NCBI RefSeq assembly: GCF_014652135.1
Contig: NZ_BMYF01000002.1
Location: forward strand, 62,001-126,000
DNA length: 64,000 nt
DNA from: Mongoliitalea lutea
GTDB taxonomy: Bacteria; Bacteroidota; Bacteroidia; Cytophagales; Cyclobacteriaceae
Direction: 5' to 3'
Shown here: piece after piece, positions 17,037 through 25,670 of the stretch
How the letters are laid out: every line of letters starts with the position of its first letter
Position numbering within the stretch: position 1 is the stretch's first letter
Notes under the pieces: generated by a model
What the model saw: the letters and a program-made list of their open reading frames with translations, nothing else
Told to the model about the DNA's origin: nothing
Database searches by the model: none
Made by a program: the position numbers and the translations under genes

Positions 17037-17489
17037 CTAATCAAACCCAAATGCTCTTGAAGAAACCACTGAAATCAACTTTGCATCAGGATGAGTTGGG
17101 TTGATGAGGTAATTGAATTCCTCTGGGATGATGCTGGAAGGGACCCGTAATACTGCGCTTGCTTGGCTTTGGATAAAATCATCTCCAATGAGTTGGGTCA
17201 ATAATTGGGGTGGCTTGGCATCCCAATCATAGGGGAGGTACTCCGAAGAAAGAGTACTGATTACCACTGAATCAGGAATTTCTATGGTAATTAACACACG
17301 GTCCTTTGGGAAATCAGTCGCTAAATCCATATGTACCGCTACTTCCAACGATGTAAGCGCTCGTGATTCTGATGTGTACACCATAAAAGTATTTAGACTG
17401 TTCCAGCGGAAACCTTTGGATTTGGATGCGCCAATACCTTTAAGGGTGTCAGAGAGATATTTTCTCCGCTCTATCCTAAATACCAACAT
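17037..17489 (-). CDS. RES-domain toxin (NAD+-degrading) of a RES-Xre module
   Basis: RES toxins deplete cellular NAD+ by phosphorolysis or hydrolysis, with an ADP-ribosyltransferase-like fold. The protein shows the family landmarks: an arginine in GFRWN (R28), YTSESRALTSLE (Y38 to E49) and a C-terminal NYLINPTHPDA with a serine-rich segment before it. I use the ATG at 17489, which overlaps the antitoxin stop (ATGA) and gives 150 residues, the normal size. Antitoxin first, toxin second, with overlap, is the standard gene order of these modules. Confidence 0.88.
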   Translation of the reverse strand: MLVFRIERRKYLSDTLKGIGASKSKGFRWNSLNTFMVYTSESRALTSLEVAVHMDLATDFPKDRVLITIEIPDSVVISTLSSEYLPYDWDAKPPQLLTQLIGDDFIQSQASAVLRVPSSIIPEEFNYLINPTHPDAKLISVVSSRAFGFD

Positions 17490-17971
17490 CAGGCAAGATT
17501 CCCGTATTCTATACGATGCAAACAATTACGAACTTCTTCTATGCCAGTAACGGAATCGAAAAGACTCTCAGGGCTAACTCCTCCCAAGGAAATATTAGGC
17601 TTTTTGAGCCAAGCTAGAAAATCATTCACTTCACCATTAAAAGTATCCACACCCAGATCCATCAATTCAGAAAGAACGAGAATCAACTCACTGTCTCTAC
17701 CGCTAAGTTTTTCTTGGTCTTTTTTCTTTTTATTGTAAGTGGTCTGCGGGATATCCATCACCATAAGTACATTTTTGACAGGCATTTTGTAGGTGATAGC
17801 TACTTTTTCAATAGCATCAAAGGGCAAACCTTCTCGAATCAACTCTACCCGCTCAGCATTGGATTTCCACTCGATCGTCTTGTCGGAAAAGTCCATTGAA
17901 TAGGAAGGATTGGACCTAAGCTTAGCTTCTTTTAGGGTGTCCTGACTTGGCTTAAATGGAATCGTCTTCAT
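17489..17971 (-). CDS. Xre/MbcA/ParS-type antitoxin of the RES module
   Basis: About 160 residues. The middle is a helix-turn-helix-like region (LPFDAIEKVAITYKMPVKNV). The C-terminus is the DUF2384 toxin-binding domain, with FNGEVNDFLAWLKKPN and SLFDSVTGIEEVRNCLHRIE. It should neutralise the RES toxin and repress the operon. The frame is open to 18001, but that ATG lies inside a repeated operator-like sequence, so I prefer the ATG at 17971. Two copies of ATATTTGCTA lie directly upstream. Confidence 0.87.
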   Translation of the reverse strand: MKTIPFKPSQDTLKEAKLRSNPSYSMDFSDKTIEWKSNAERVELIREGLPFDAIEKVAITYKMPVKNVLMVMDIPQTTYNKKKKDQEKLSGRDSELILVLSELMDLGVDTFNGEVNDFLAWLKKPNISLGGVSPESLFDSVTGIEEVRNCLHRIEYGNLA

Positions 17972-17977
17972 GGCAAT

Positions 17978-18009
17978 ATATTTGCTACTAATATACAGCA
18001 TATTTGCTA
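17978..18009 (-). promoter_or_regulatory. Candidate autoregulatory operator of the RES-Xre module
   Basis: ATATTTGCTA occurs at 17978-17987 and again at 18000-18009. The spacing is 22 bases, two helical turns, which is what two repressor dimers on one face of the DNA would use. Confidence 0.5.
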
Positions 18010-18044
18010 TATAAAAAAACTCTTCCGCAATTTTATCCTAAAAC

Positions 18045-18365
18045 TTATTTTTCAAAAAAGACCTTTCCAACCCTTTTAATATGGTCTAGAAAATCAGGGT
18101 TCCTCAAGTGCGAAAAAATTGAAATATCAAATGTGTAAGGAAGAAATAATTCATCGAGGTCTTCTTCAATAGCGAAAAGTGTATCTAATGTAACATCTGA
18201 ACCGATCAACGTTAGGTCAATATCAGAACCAGTTCTATAATTACCCATGGCTCTAGAACCATAAACTATTACTTTTTCTACTTCGGGATATTTTCCAAAC
18301 ACCGAATTAATCTTTTCCAGTGTTGTATGGGAGAGGCCAAATTTTTCAAGCTCTTTAGTTTTCAT
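18045..18365 (-). CDS. MNT-type nucleotidyltransferase antitoxin (MntA-like)
   Basis: A 106-residue minimal nucleotidyltransferase. The catalytic pattern GSX10DXD is complete: G36-S37, ten residues, then D48 and D50, in VYGSRAMGNYRTGSDIDL. In the Shewanella HEPN-MNT system this enzyme attaches AMP units to a tyrosine of the HEPN toxin and silences it. Here it overlaps the upstream HEPN gene by 11 bases, the usual order. It is most likely an antitoxin rather than an antibiotic-modifying enzyme, because it is short and paired. Confidence 0.9.
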   Translation of the reverse strand: MKTKELEKFGLSHTTLEKINSVFGKYPEVEKVIVYGSRAMGNYRTGSDIDLTLIGSDVTLDTLFAIEEDLDELFLPYTFDISIFSHLRNPDFLDHIKRVGKVFFEK

Positions 18366-18813
18366 GGTCTAAGGTGTCCATTTTCGAATTAAACGCTTGA
18401 AATTCCTGAATATAATCTTCGATGATCTTAAAAAAAATAGCATCAGCTGTTTCCTCATTGTAGGTATGAGAAGTCTTGTTTCGACTTTTGATCATATCCA
18501 TCCAAATGTCTCCATTGGTAATCAATCCTGCTGAAAAGGCAGCTCTTGTGGCATCTTTGGAACCATAAATTTCAGTATTTCCAGCAGCCTCCAGGAAGTC
18601 TTTCATTACATTCCAAGCGAGTTCATGGGTATATTCAAATCGCTGGATTAGTCCTTCTTTTAAAATGTCATCCAAAAAAGAATCTTCCGCAATTTTCCCG
18701 TCTTTTCCGGAAGGATAGTCTTCCTTTATCCTCAAAACGGCTTCATCCAGTTTAGCTAGAGCCTTTTTATAATTACTGAACCGTTGTTCCCAACGAATAT
18801 CTTTTGATTCCAT
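18355..18813 (-). CDS. HEPN toxin (HI0074 family)
   Basis: A 152-residue all-helical protein of the HI0074-like nucleotidyltransferase substrate-binding family, now known as HEPN RNase toxins. The motif RX4HXY is intact: R111, H116 and Y118 in KSRNKTSHTY. R and H form the RNase site, and the tyrosine is the residue AMPylated by MntA in the studied system. It is first in the two-gene unit and overlaps the MNT gene. Another toxin-antitoxin module lies directly downstream on the same strand. Confidence 0.9.
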   Translation of the reverse strand: MESKDIRWEQRFSNYKKALAKLDEAVLRIKEDYPSGKDGKIAEDSFLDDILKEGLIQRFEYTHELAWNVMKDFLEAAGNTEIYGSKDATRAAFSAGLITNGDIWMDMIKSRNKTSHTYNEETADAIFFKIIEDYIQEFQAFNSKMDTLDHEN

Positions 18814-18928
18814 CGTATGTTTCTTGAATCATGTTAAGTTAAAGATTTTCCCCCATCTTCCCAACAATAATTTCTTATAAACGAAACTTACTGTCAATTG
18901 ACAATCTCTGTTTTTTGAATGATTCACC

Positions 18929-19132
18929 AATAGGGGCTTTAGCCCTGCGTTCTTCGTAGAAAAATCATGGATTGTTAGTATCTGAGGGGTGTCAGCCCTG
19001 AGGTCTAAGAGCTCATGGATTCCATGTTTGCTAGGCACATACAATCTGTCATTATCAAGACCTCAGCGCTACGCGCCTCTGCTGATATCGTGTTTTATCA
19101 ATGCTACGAAGATATCAGGCCTAACGGCCCTA
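18929..19132. repeat. 204-bp element, copy 1, with nested inverted arms
   Basis: Runs from aataggggctttagccctgc to ggcctaacggcccta. Inside it CTTCGTAG (18952-18959) pairs with CTACGAAG (19104-19111), and CTGAGGTCT (18998-19006) with AGACCTCAG (19059-19067), so the whole unit could fold back on itself. Copy 2 has exactly the same length with few substitutions. Confidence 0.85.
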
Positions 19133-19239
19133 AGTGTTATCCATCATTTGTCAGAGTTCCCGAGACTCCAATAATATTTTATTAATACTAAAACTGATTG
19201 AAGCTCGAAATCAGACTTATTTTTTATGAAGGATTGGCT

Positions 19240-19443
19240 AATAGGGGCTTTAGCCCTGCGTTCTTCGTAGAAAGGTCATGAATTGTTAGAATCTGAGGGG
19301 CGTCAGCCCTGAGTTCTAAGAGCTCATAAATTCCATGTTTGCTAGGTACATACAATCTGTCATTATCAAGACCTCAGCGCTACGCGCCTCTGCTGATATC
19401 GTGTTTTATCAATGCTACGAAGATATCAGGCCTAACGGCCCTA
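19240..19443. repeat. 204-bp element, copy 2
   Basis: Direct copy of 18929-19132, offset by 311 bases. The right half (tacaatctgtcattatcaag onwards) is essentially identical; most differences are in the left half. Confidence 0.85.
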
Positions 19444-19506
19444 GCTGTCTACCGATAGCTCAAAAAAGATAAAGGATACCAAAATATTTCAACTTTATAC
19501 CTACTT

Positions 19507-19565
19507 TATTTCAGTCTCTCAACCTTCGCTGTTCTATCCACAAATACAATATCAATTAATATCCA
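19507..19565. repeat. 59-bp direct repeat, copy 1
   Basis: Begins tatttcagtctctcaacctt and ends atcaattaatatcca. It matches 19623-19681 with about two substitutions and contains CTATCCACA. Confidence 0.8.
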
Positions 19566-19622
19566 ATATCCATTAATATCCAATCCCGAAAACCGGAACA
19601 AGTTATCCATCAACATCAACCG

Positions 19623-19681
19623 TATTTCAGTCTCTCCACCTTCGCTGTTCTATCCACACATACAATATCAATTAATATCCA
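19623..19681. repeat. 59-bp direct repeat, copy 2
   Basis: Begins tatttcagtctctccacctt. It lies just beyond the 3' end of valS and is 116 bases from copy 1. Confidence 0.8.
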
Positions 19682-19708
19682 TTATCTACGAATATCTACA
19701 AAATCCAC

Positions 19709-22339
19709 TCAAGACAACTTCCTCAACGCCTCTTCCAAAGCTTTTATCTTCGCCTCAGCATCGGCTTGCTTTTTCTTTTCATTGGCGACGACAGCTTCCG
19801 GAGCACCAGCCACAAAACGCTCATTGCTGAGTTTTTTCATTACTGATTGAAGGAATCCTTTGGTGTATTCCAGTTCTTTGGTGATATTTTCTCGCTCTTC
19901 CTCTACATTCACTTGTCCTGCCATCGGAATAAAGCACTCATCCGCTTTTACCACAAAACTGATGGCATTGTCCAAAGAATCTCCGAATGAAACGGAATCA
20001 AGGTTAGCCAATTTCTTCAAAACTGCCTCAAAGCGTTCATATAGGCCTGCATTTACTGTTTTGATGGTAAGTGAGAAGGTTTCTTTAGGAGAAATGCCCT
20101 TAGAAGCTCTGATATTTCGGATTTGAGAAACGACTTCGAAGATTTGCGCTGCTTCTGCTATATTATTCACATCAAAGCTGCCCGCAGAAGGCCAAGATGT
20201 TACTATCAAGGCATTTTCCGCGCTTCTTTCGTTGATCTGATGCCAGAGTTCTTCTGTCAAGAATGGCATAAATGGATGCAAGACCTTCAGGATATTTTCG
20301 AAAAACTCAATGGTCTTCGCATGGGTTGCAGGATCGATTGGTGCCTGATAGGCAGGTTTGATCATTTCCAGATACCATGAGCAGAAATCATCCCAAATCA
20401 ACTTATAGGTTGCCATCAAGGCATCGGAAATTCTGAATTTCTCAAAATGGTCTTCGATTTCCGTTAAGGCTTGATTGAATCGGTTTTCAAACCAAGCAAT
20501 GGATGCTGCATTAGCATCTCCGCTGAGATTTGAATCAATTTCCCAACCCTGAACGAGTCGATAGGCATTCCATATTTTGTTGGCAAAGTTCCTGCCTTGC
20601 TCCACCAATTTTTCATCAAATGGCAAGTCATTACCGGCAGGAGAGGAGAATAACATCCCAACCCGTACCCCGTCAGCCCCATAATTTTGAATCAATTCCA
20701 GAGGATCAGGAGAATTGCCCAAAGACTTGGACATTTTTCTGCCCAATTTATCCCGCACAATACCTGTAAGATACACATTTTTGAAGGGTTTCTCTCCAAG
20801 GTATTCATAGCCCGCAATAATCATTCGAGCCACCCAGAAGAATAGGATCTCAGGAGCAGTCACCAAGTCATTGGTAGGGTAGTAGTATTTTAGATCCTCA
20901 TTGGGCTTGCCTGTGCTGAAAACCTCTGAATCAAATACCGAGATGGGCCATAACCAGGAAGAAAACCAAGTATCCAAAACATCTTCGTCCTGTATCAGGT
21001 CGGATATGCTATAGTCAGTTCCATAGGTGGCATTCGCTTGGGCAAGTGCTTCTTCTTTGGTTTTGGCAACAACATATTCCCCATTAGGAAGGTAATAAGC
21101 TGGGATTTGATGTCCCCACCACAATTGACGGGAAATACACCAATCACGCACATTCTCCATCCAAGAGCGGTACATGTTCTTAAACTTCGGTGGATGCAAT
21201 TGGATGATATCTTCCATAACAGAGCTCAAAGCCGGTTTGGTGATATCTTCCATTTTCAAAAACCACTGTAAGGAAAGCTTAGGTTCTACTACTGCGTTGG
21301 TTCGCTCAGAGTGGCCCACATTGGATTTATAATCTTCGATTTTATCCAACTGTCCAGCCTCATCTAATAATTTACCGATTTTCTTACGGGCGACAAATCT
21401 GTCTTCCCCTACCAAAATCTGGGCTTTTGCATTTAAGGTTCCGTCGTCATTTAAGATGTCGATAACCTCCAATTTATGTTTGATGCCCAATTCGTAGTCA
21501 TTCACATCATGGGCAGGAGTTACCTTTAAGCAACCGGTACCGAATTCCATATCCACATACTCATCCTCAATGATTGGGATAGCACGGTTAATTAATGGGA
21601 TAATGGCTTTTTTGCCTTTTAAATGAGTGAATCGTGGGTCATTTGGATTGATACAAATGGCCACATCGGCCATAATGGTTTCAGGTCTTGTGGTAGCGAT
21701 GGTCAGAAAGTCTTCCGAACCTTCGATTTGATATCGGATGTAATACAGTTTGGACTGTATTTCTTTCATGATTACTTCGTCATCCGATAGGGCAGTTTTT
21801 CCCTGAGGATCCCAGTTGACCATACGAATGCCACGGTAGATTTTTCCTTTTTTGTGTAGGTCCACAAAAACAGAAATCACAGCATCGCTCAGATCAGCAT
21901 CCATGGTGAATTTAGTTCTGTCCCAATCACAGGATGCACCTAATTTCTTCAACTGTTCCAATATGATTCCCCCATACTTCTCCTTCCACTCCCACGCATA
22001 GGTCAAAAATTCTTCTCTGGACAAGGATTTTTTGTCAATACCCATGTCTTTCAACATTGCCACAACCTTTGCCTCAGTCGCAATAGAAGCGTGGTCAGTA
22101 CCAGGGACCCAGCAGGCATTTTTACCCTGCATGCGAGCCTTCCGAACCAATACATCCTGAATGGTATTGTTGAGCATGTGTCCCATGTGCAAAACTCCCG
22201 TTACGTTTGGCGGAGGAATGACGATGGTGTAAGCTTCTTTACTGTGATCCACTTGGGAGGAGAAAAATTTATGCTCCATCCAGTATTGATACCATTTTGC
22301 CTCTACGGCTTCAGGTGTATATTTTGTAGCTAATGACAT
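19709..22339 (-). CDS. valS: Valyl-tRNA synthetase
   Basis: A class I aminoacyl-tRNA synthetase that charges tRNA-Val. The HIGH-type motif is HMGH at residues 51-54 within [15 protein letters not shown], and KMSKS is near residue 535 (GRKMSKSLG). The editing domain and a C-terminal coiled-coil arm ([20 protein letters not shown]) are present. I start at the ATG at 22339 ([20 protein letters not shown]) rather than the open-frame start at 22372, because family members begin there; this gives 876 residues. It lies 74 bases beyond nagZ on the same strand but probably has its own promoter. Confidence 0.96.
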   Translation of the reverse strand: MSLATKYTPEAVEAKWYQYWMEHKFFSSQVDHSKEAYTIVIPPPNVTGVLHMGHMLNNTIQDVLVRKARMQGKNACWVPGTDHASIATEAKVVAMLKDMGIDKKSLSREEFLTYAWEWKEKYGGIILEQLKKLGASCDWDRTKFTMDADLSDAVISVFVDLHKKGKIYRGIRMVNWDPQGKTALSDDEVIMKEIQSKLYYIRYQIEGSEDFLTIATTRPETIMADVAICINPNDPRFTHLKGKKAIIPLINRAIPIIEDEYVDMEFGTGCLKVTPAHDVNDYELGIKHKLEVIDILNDDGTLNAKAQILVGEDRFVARKKIGKLLDEAGQLDKIEDYKSNVGHSERTNAVVEPKLSLQWFLKMEDITKPALSSVMEDIIQLHPPKFKNMYRSWMENVRDWCISRQLWWGHQIPAYYLPNGEYVVAKTKEEALAQANATYGTDYSISDLIQDEDVLDTWFSSWLWPISVFDSEVFSTGKPNEDLKYYYPTNDLVTAPEILFFWVARMIIAGYEYLGEKPFKNVYLTGIVRDKLGRKMSKSLGNSPDPLELIQNYGADGVRVGMLFSSPAGNDLPFDEKLVEQGRNFANKIWNAYRLVQGWEIDSNLSGDANAASIAWFENRFNQALTEIEDHFEKFRISDALMATYKLIWDDFCSWYLEMIKPAYQAPIDPATHAKTIEFFENILKVLHPFMPFLTEELWHQINERSAENALIVTSWPSAGSFDVNNIAEAAQIFEVVSQIRNIRASKGISPKETFSLTIKTVNAGLYERFEAVLKKLANLDSVSFGDSLDNAISFVVKADECFIPMAGQVNVEEERENITKELEYTKGFLQSVMKKLSNERFVAGAPEAVVANEKKKQADAEAKIKALEEALRKLS

Positions 22340-22413
22340 TTGAAAGAGGATTGTGTAAAACTCAAGGCGCAAAATTAAGAGAAAATTAGAAACAGGATAG
22401 CATGTTTCTAGCT

Positions 22414-23916
22414 TTATCCCTTCATTCGCTCCAAGACTACCCGCTGATTGACCTCAAAATCATGGTATGCAACCGTAATGGAACGGAAGTTTTCCCAAGT
22501 AGGTATCAATGGCAGACATAAGGGGTTGCCAAATAAGTACAGGTCTAAGAGGTATTCTTGTCCTAATTTTCCAAGTTTCTCGAGTTCATGTAGGTCCAGT
22601 CCAAAGTTATTGACTGGTTTGGCAGATGGTACAAATAAAGCAACTGCTATTGAAACCCCAGGGGAAAGCAATGGAATTAATGCATCAAAAGATTCCAAAA
22701 CCGGGAAACCAGCATCAGAAGTAAACACATTCTTTCTGGGCTTACCTAGGCTTAATCCTATCGAAGGCTGTATTGTTCCAAGATCTGCCCCTTGGTGAAT
22801 CATGTGGGTGTAAGCTCTTGCCAAGCCCTGGTTAAAACTATCGATCTCTTCAAAGTTAAAAGTAGGCACAGGGGTAAGCTTATCTTTTTTCAGTCCAAGG
22901 GAAGCTTTCAGTTGTTGGATTCGCTGAAAACTGCGTTCGATTTGTTCTACATCACCTTCTGCCGCAATGGCTTCTATCCCTTCTGCAATGTGTTCGGAAA
23001 AGCAAAGTAGATCATTTCCTGCATGAAACGCTTCTAATTCTAACTGACCAGGTTGCTCAAACATTCCTGCCACCGCTTTCATATTTAAAGCATCAGAAAC
23101 GACTATGCCATCAAAGCCCATTTCCTCGCGCAGTAAACCTGTGATGATTTCTTTTGAAATCGTAGCAGGTGTATGAAGTGCATTTGTCAGAGCAGGAACA
23201 GCCAAATGTCCCACCATGATCATTTCTATGCCCGAAGCTATGCCCTGGGCAAAAGGGTACAATTCTTCTTTTATCAACGCTTCCTTACTTTTATGGATAA
23301 TCGGTAGCCCCAAATGGGAATCTACCGCTGTATCACCATGTCCAGGGAAGTGTTTGTAGCAGGCCGCTATCCCTGCTTTTTTCATTCCTTGATAAGTTGC
23401 CAATGCAAATGCGCTGACTTTTTCTCGATCAGGTCCAAAAGAGCGGTAGCCAATTACAGGGTTTTTGGGATTGGTATTGATATCTGCTACGGGAGCAAAA
23501 TTCAAATGGATTCCAGCTGCTTTCAAATCTCTACCAATTCTTTCCCCATAAGCTTCTACTTCATTCACCTTTTCTATTGGAAGAGCTCCCATTGCAATGG
23601 CAAAAGGGTAGTGAGGAGTATCTTCAATTCGCATAGCCAAACCAAACTCCGCATCAATACTAATGAGTAACGGTGTTTTTGAAACACTTTGGTAGCGGTT
23701 GATCAGTGCGACCAATTTCTCTAAGGTATGTTCATAGCTGAGCTTTTCTTGCCGCTGTTCAAAATTTGCTGCTGCTGAATGTCGGCTATGGAAAAATGTA
23801 ATTCCTCCGATACCATATCGATGGATTAAGTTTTCCATGGCTTGGATATTTTCTTCTGTATCATGGATATAGGCAGCTGGAGTGAATAACTGCCCTATTT
23901 TTTCGCGTAAATTCAT
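22414..23916 (-). CDS. nagZ: GH3 glycosidase, NagZ-type beta-N-acetylglucosaminidase
   Basis: A 500-residue glycoside hydrolase family 3 protein that removes GlcNAc from anhydro-muropeptides. The signature [18 protein letters not shown] carries the catalytic His/Asp loop, and [11 protein letters not shown] holds the nucleophilic aspartate. There is no signal peptide, so it works in the cytoplasm, which fits import by the adjacent AmpG-like permease. It extends about 150 residues beyond the usual 340-residue NagZ domain, with a C-terminal region of unknown role. It is the last gene of the recycling operon and lies 6 bases from the permease. Confidence 0.9.
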   Translation of the reverse strand: MNLREKIGQLFTPAAYIHDTEENIQAMENLIHRYGIGGITFFHSRHSAAANFEQRQEKLSYEHTLEKLVALINRYQSVSKTPLLISIDAEFGLAMRIEDTPHYPFAIAMGALPIEKVNEVEAYGERIGRDLKAAGIHLNFAPVADINTNPKNPVIGYRSFGPDREKVSAFALATYQGMKKAGIAACYKHFPGHGDTAVDSHLGLPIIHKSKEALIKEELYPFAQGIASGIEMIMVGHLAVPALTNALHTPATISKEIITGLLREEMGFDGIVVSDALNMKAVAGMFEQPGQLELEAFHAGNDLLCFSEHIAEGIEAIAAEGDVEQIERSFQRIQQLKASLGLKKDKLTPVPTFNFEEIDSFNQGLARAYTHMIHQGADLGTIQPSIGLSLGKPRKNVFTSDAGFPVLESFDALIPLLSPGVSIAVALFVPSAKPVNNFGLDLHELEKLGKLGQEYLLDLYLFGNPLCLPLIPTWENFRSITVAYHDFEVNQRVVLERMKG

Positions 23917-23922
23917 GGATAA

Positions 23923-25191
23923 TTAGACTTTCGATTCTTGTTTTTTACCGAAATCAGCTGGGATTTTGATGTACTTGACGAGATATATTCCAGGGATTGC
24001 AGATAAAACTACCCATAAAAAGAATTGCTCATAACCTAGCCACTCCTGAATGTAGCCGGAAGCCATGCCAGGTAGCATCATACCAAGTGCCATGAAGCCT
24101 GTAGCGATAGCGTAATGAGAGGTTTTAGCAGGTCCATCAGCCACATAGATCAAGTACATCATAAAGGCAGCAAAACCAAATCCATAGCCTAATTGTTCGA
24201 TGACGACCACTGCGCCGGCGTAAAACATGGTTTCGGGTTGTGCAAATGCTAGAATGTAGTAGAAAGTATTCGGAACATTTAAGGCCAAAATCATGGGAAG
24301 TATCCATTTTTTAAGCCCATCCCTGGATATGACAATTCCCCCGATAATCCCTCCTAAGGTCAGTGCAATAACGCCAAATGTACCATAAATCCACCCAACA
24401 TCCGAGGTACTCATAGCTAGTCCACCTACCTCCCTGCCGTCCAATAAAAAGGGAGAAACCATCTTGACCAATTGGGATTCTCCTAGGCGGTATAAGAGAA
24501 TGAATGCCAATGCTAAACCAATTTCCTTTTTTTGGAAAAAACTGGCAAAAACTTCCAAAAAGGTAAGTGATTTTTGTTTTTGATAATCTGCTTCCTTTTC
24601 TACATTGGGGGTAGTTAAGAAATTGATTAAGGTTAGTATGAAAATCAATCCAGCTACCAATAACATCGTTATGGACCAAGCTTTAGAATTGTCTCCGTAG
24701 TGAGTTTCTAAATATCCCGCCAATACTACAATCAATCCCTGACCTGTGACAGAAGCTACTCGGTAAAAAGTACTTCTCAAGCCTATGAAAAAGGATTGTT
24801 GGTCTTCTTTGAGTGCTAACAGGTAAAACCCATCAGAGGCAATATCATTGGTAGCGGAAGCGAATGCCCCCATCCAAAAAAAGGCCAAACTGATGACAAA
24901 AAACTGATTCGTTGGAATCGCTAATCCAACACCTAAAAAACAGGCTGCTAAGACCAATTGCATCCCCAAAAACCACTTGCGTTTGGTGGAGTATAAGTCT
25001 ACAATCGGAGACCAAAATGGTTTGATAACCCAGGGCAAATAAAGCAAACTCGTGTAAAGTCCTATCTCAGAGTTGTCAATACCAAGGTTTTTGTACATGA
25101 TTACGGATACCACGATAATGATAACATAGGGTAATCCTTCAGTCATGTACAAGGGAGGTACCCAGTACCAAGGGTTGTTTTTGGTTTTCAT
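23923..25191 (-). CDS. AmpG-like MFS permease (muropeptide importer)
   Basis: A 422-residue major-facilitator protein with about twelve helices. The N-terminus (YVPPLYMTEGLPYVIIIVV-like) and SATNDIASDGFYLLAL match AmpG/acetyl-CoA-transporter-like permeases, which import GlcNAc-anhydroMurNAc peptides. Placement directly before nagZ and after amidase and glycan hydrolase genes strongly supports that substrate, although it is inferred from context. Its start overlaps the GNAT stop (ATGA). Confidence 0.83.
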   Translation of the reverse strand: MKTKNNPWYWVPPLYMTEGLPYVIIIVVSVIMYKNLGIDNSEIGLYTSLLYLPWVIKPFWSPIVDLYSTKRKWFLGMQLVLAACFLGVGLAIPTNQFFVISLAFFWMGAFASATNDIASDGFYLLALKEDQQSFFIGLRSTFYRVASVTGQGLIVVLAGYLETHYGDNSKAWSITMLLVAGLIFILTLINFLTTPNVEKEADYQKQKSLTFLEVFASFFQKKEIGLALAFILLYRLGESQLVKMVSPFLLDGREVGGLAMSTSDVGWIYGTFGVIALTLGGIIGGIVISRDGLKKWILPMILALNVPNTFYYILAFAQPETMFYAGAVVVIEQLGYGFGFAAFMMYLIYVADGPAKTSHYAIATGFMALGMMLPGMASGYIQEWLGYEQFFLWVVLSAIPGIYLVKYIKIPADFGKKQESKV

Positions 25192-25667
25192 GGTTTGTTA
25201 CGGATCAAATGCTGGTAGATACTGATTTCTGAACCTGGAATCACTTGTGCACCAACGGTACTTTCATAAAATGCAGCGGGTCCTACACCCCCAATAATGG
25301 CATATGCATAACCCATCTCCCGCATGGCTTCCAAACTTTTGATCAGCAAGACTTTTCCTATACCTTTTCCCCGTTCGGATTCTTTGGTGCCTGTAGGTCC
25401 AAAGAAGTTTTTGGCAGAAGTCTCGAAACAAGCAAATCCGAGGATTTCATTCCCCTGCTGTGCGATGAAACAGCTTACAGGTAGTGAGGAAAAAGCGGTT
25501 TCTACCTCATTTTTCCAGTATTGTCCAAAGTGTTCAAATACCCAGTCCACTACAAAGGATTTTTCGGGTGGGATAGGCCTTCTGATAATCACTCCATTGG
25601 TCTGAAGCTTTGCCTCCAAGTCACTGATGTCCGGGAGTTCCAGTAATCGAACAAGCATGTCTTTCAT
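25188..25667 (-). CDS. GNAT family N-acetyltransferase
   Basis: A 159-residue protein with the acetyl-CoA-binding pattern of GNATs: GTKESERGKGIGKVLL, with preceding strand ILGFACFETSA and following GVGPAAFYE. The acceptor is unknown. Because it is embedded in a peptidoglycan-recycling operon (4 bases after the GHL10 gene, overlapping the permease start), an amino sugar or a muropeptide amino group is a reasonable guess, but nothing in the sequence proves it. Confidence 0.85.
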   Translation of the reverse strand: MKDMLVRLLELPDISDLEAKLQTNGVIIRRPIPPEKSFVVDWVFEHFGQYWKNEVETAFSSLPVSCFIAQQGNEILGFACFETSAKNFFGPTGTKESERGKGIGKVLLIKSLEAMREMGYAYAIIGGVGPAAFYESTVGAQVIPGSEISIYQHLIRNKP

Positions 25668-25670
25668 AGG

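Larger units (their letters stand above)
18814..19708. other. Non-coding, repeat-rich stretch between HEPN-MNT and valS
   Basis: 895 bases without a credible gene. It holds two 204-bp elements and a pair of 59-bp direct repeats. A 71-codon frame on the minus strand at 18829-19044 crosses the first element and has no protein features. Confidence 0.75.

Noticed and set aside
18829-19044. 71-codon minus-strand frame after HEPN
   Set aside because: It lies across the left part of a 204-bp repeat; low complexity and no domain.
14846-19708. Integrated prophage, integron or CRISPR in the accessory interval
   Set aside because: No integrase, transposase, phage gene, cas gene or regularly spaced short repeats with unique spacers were found.
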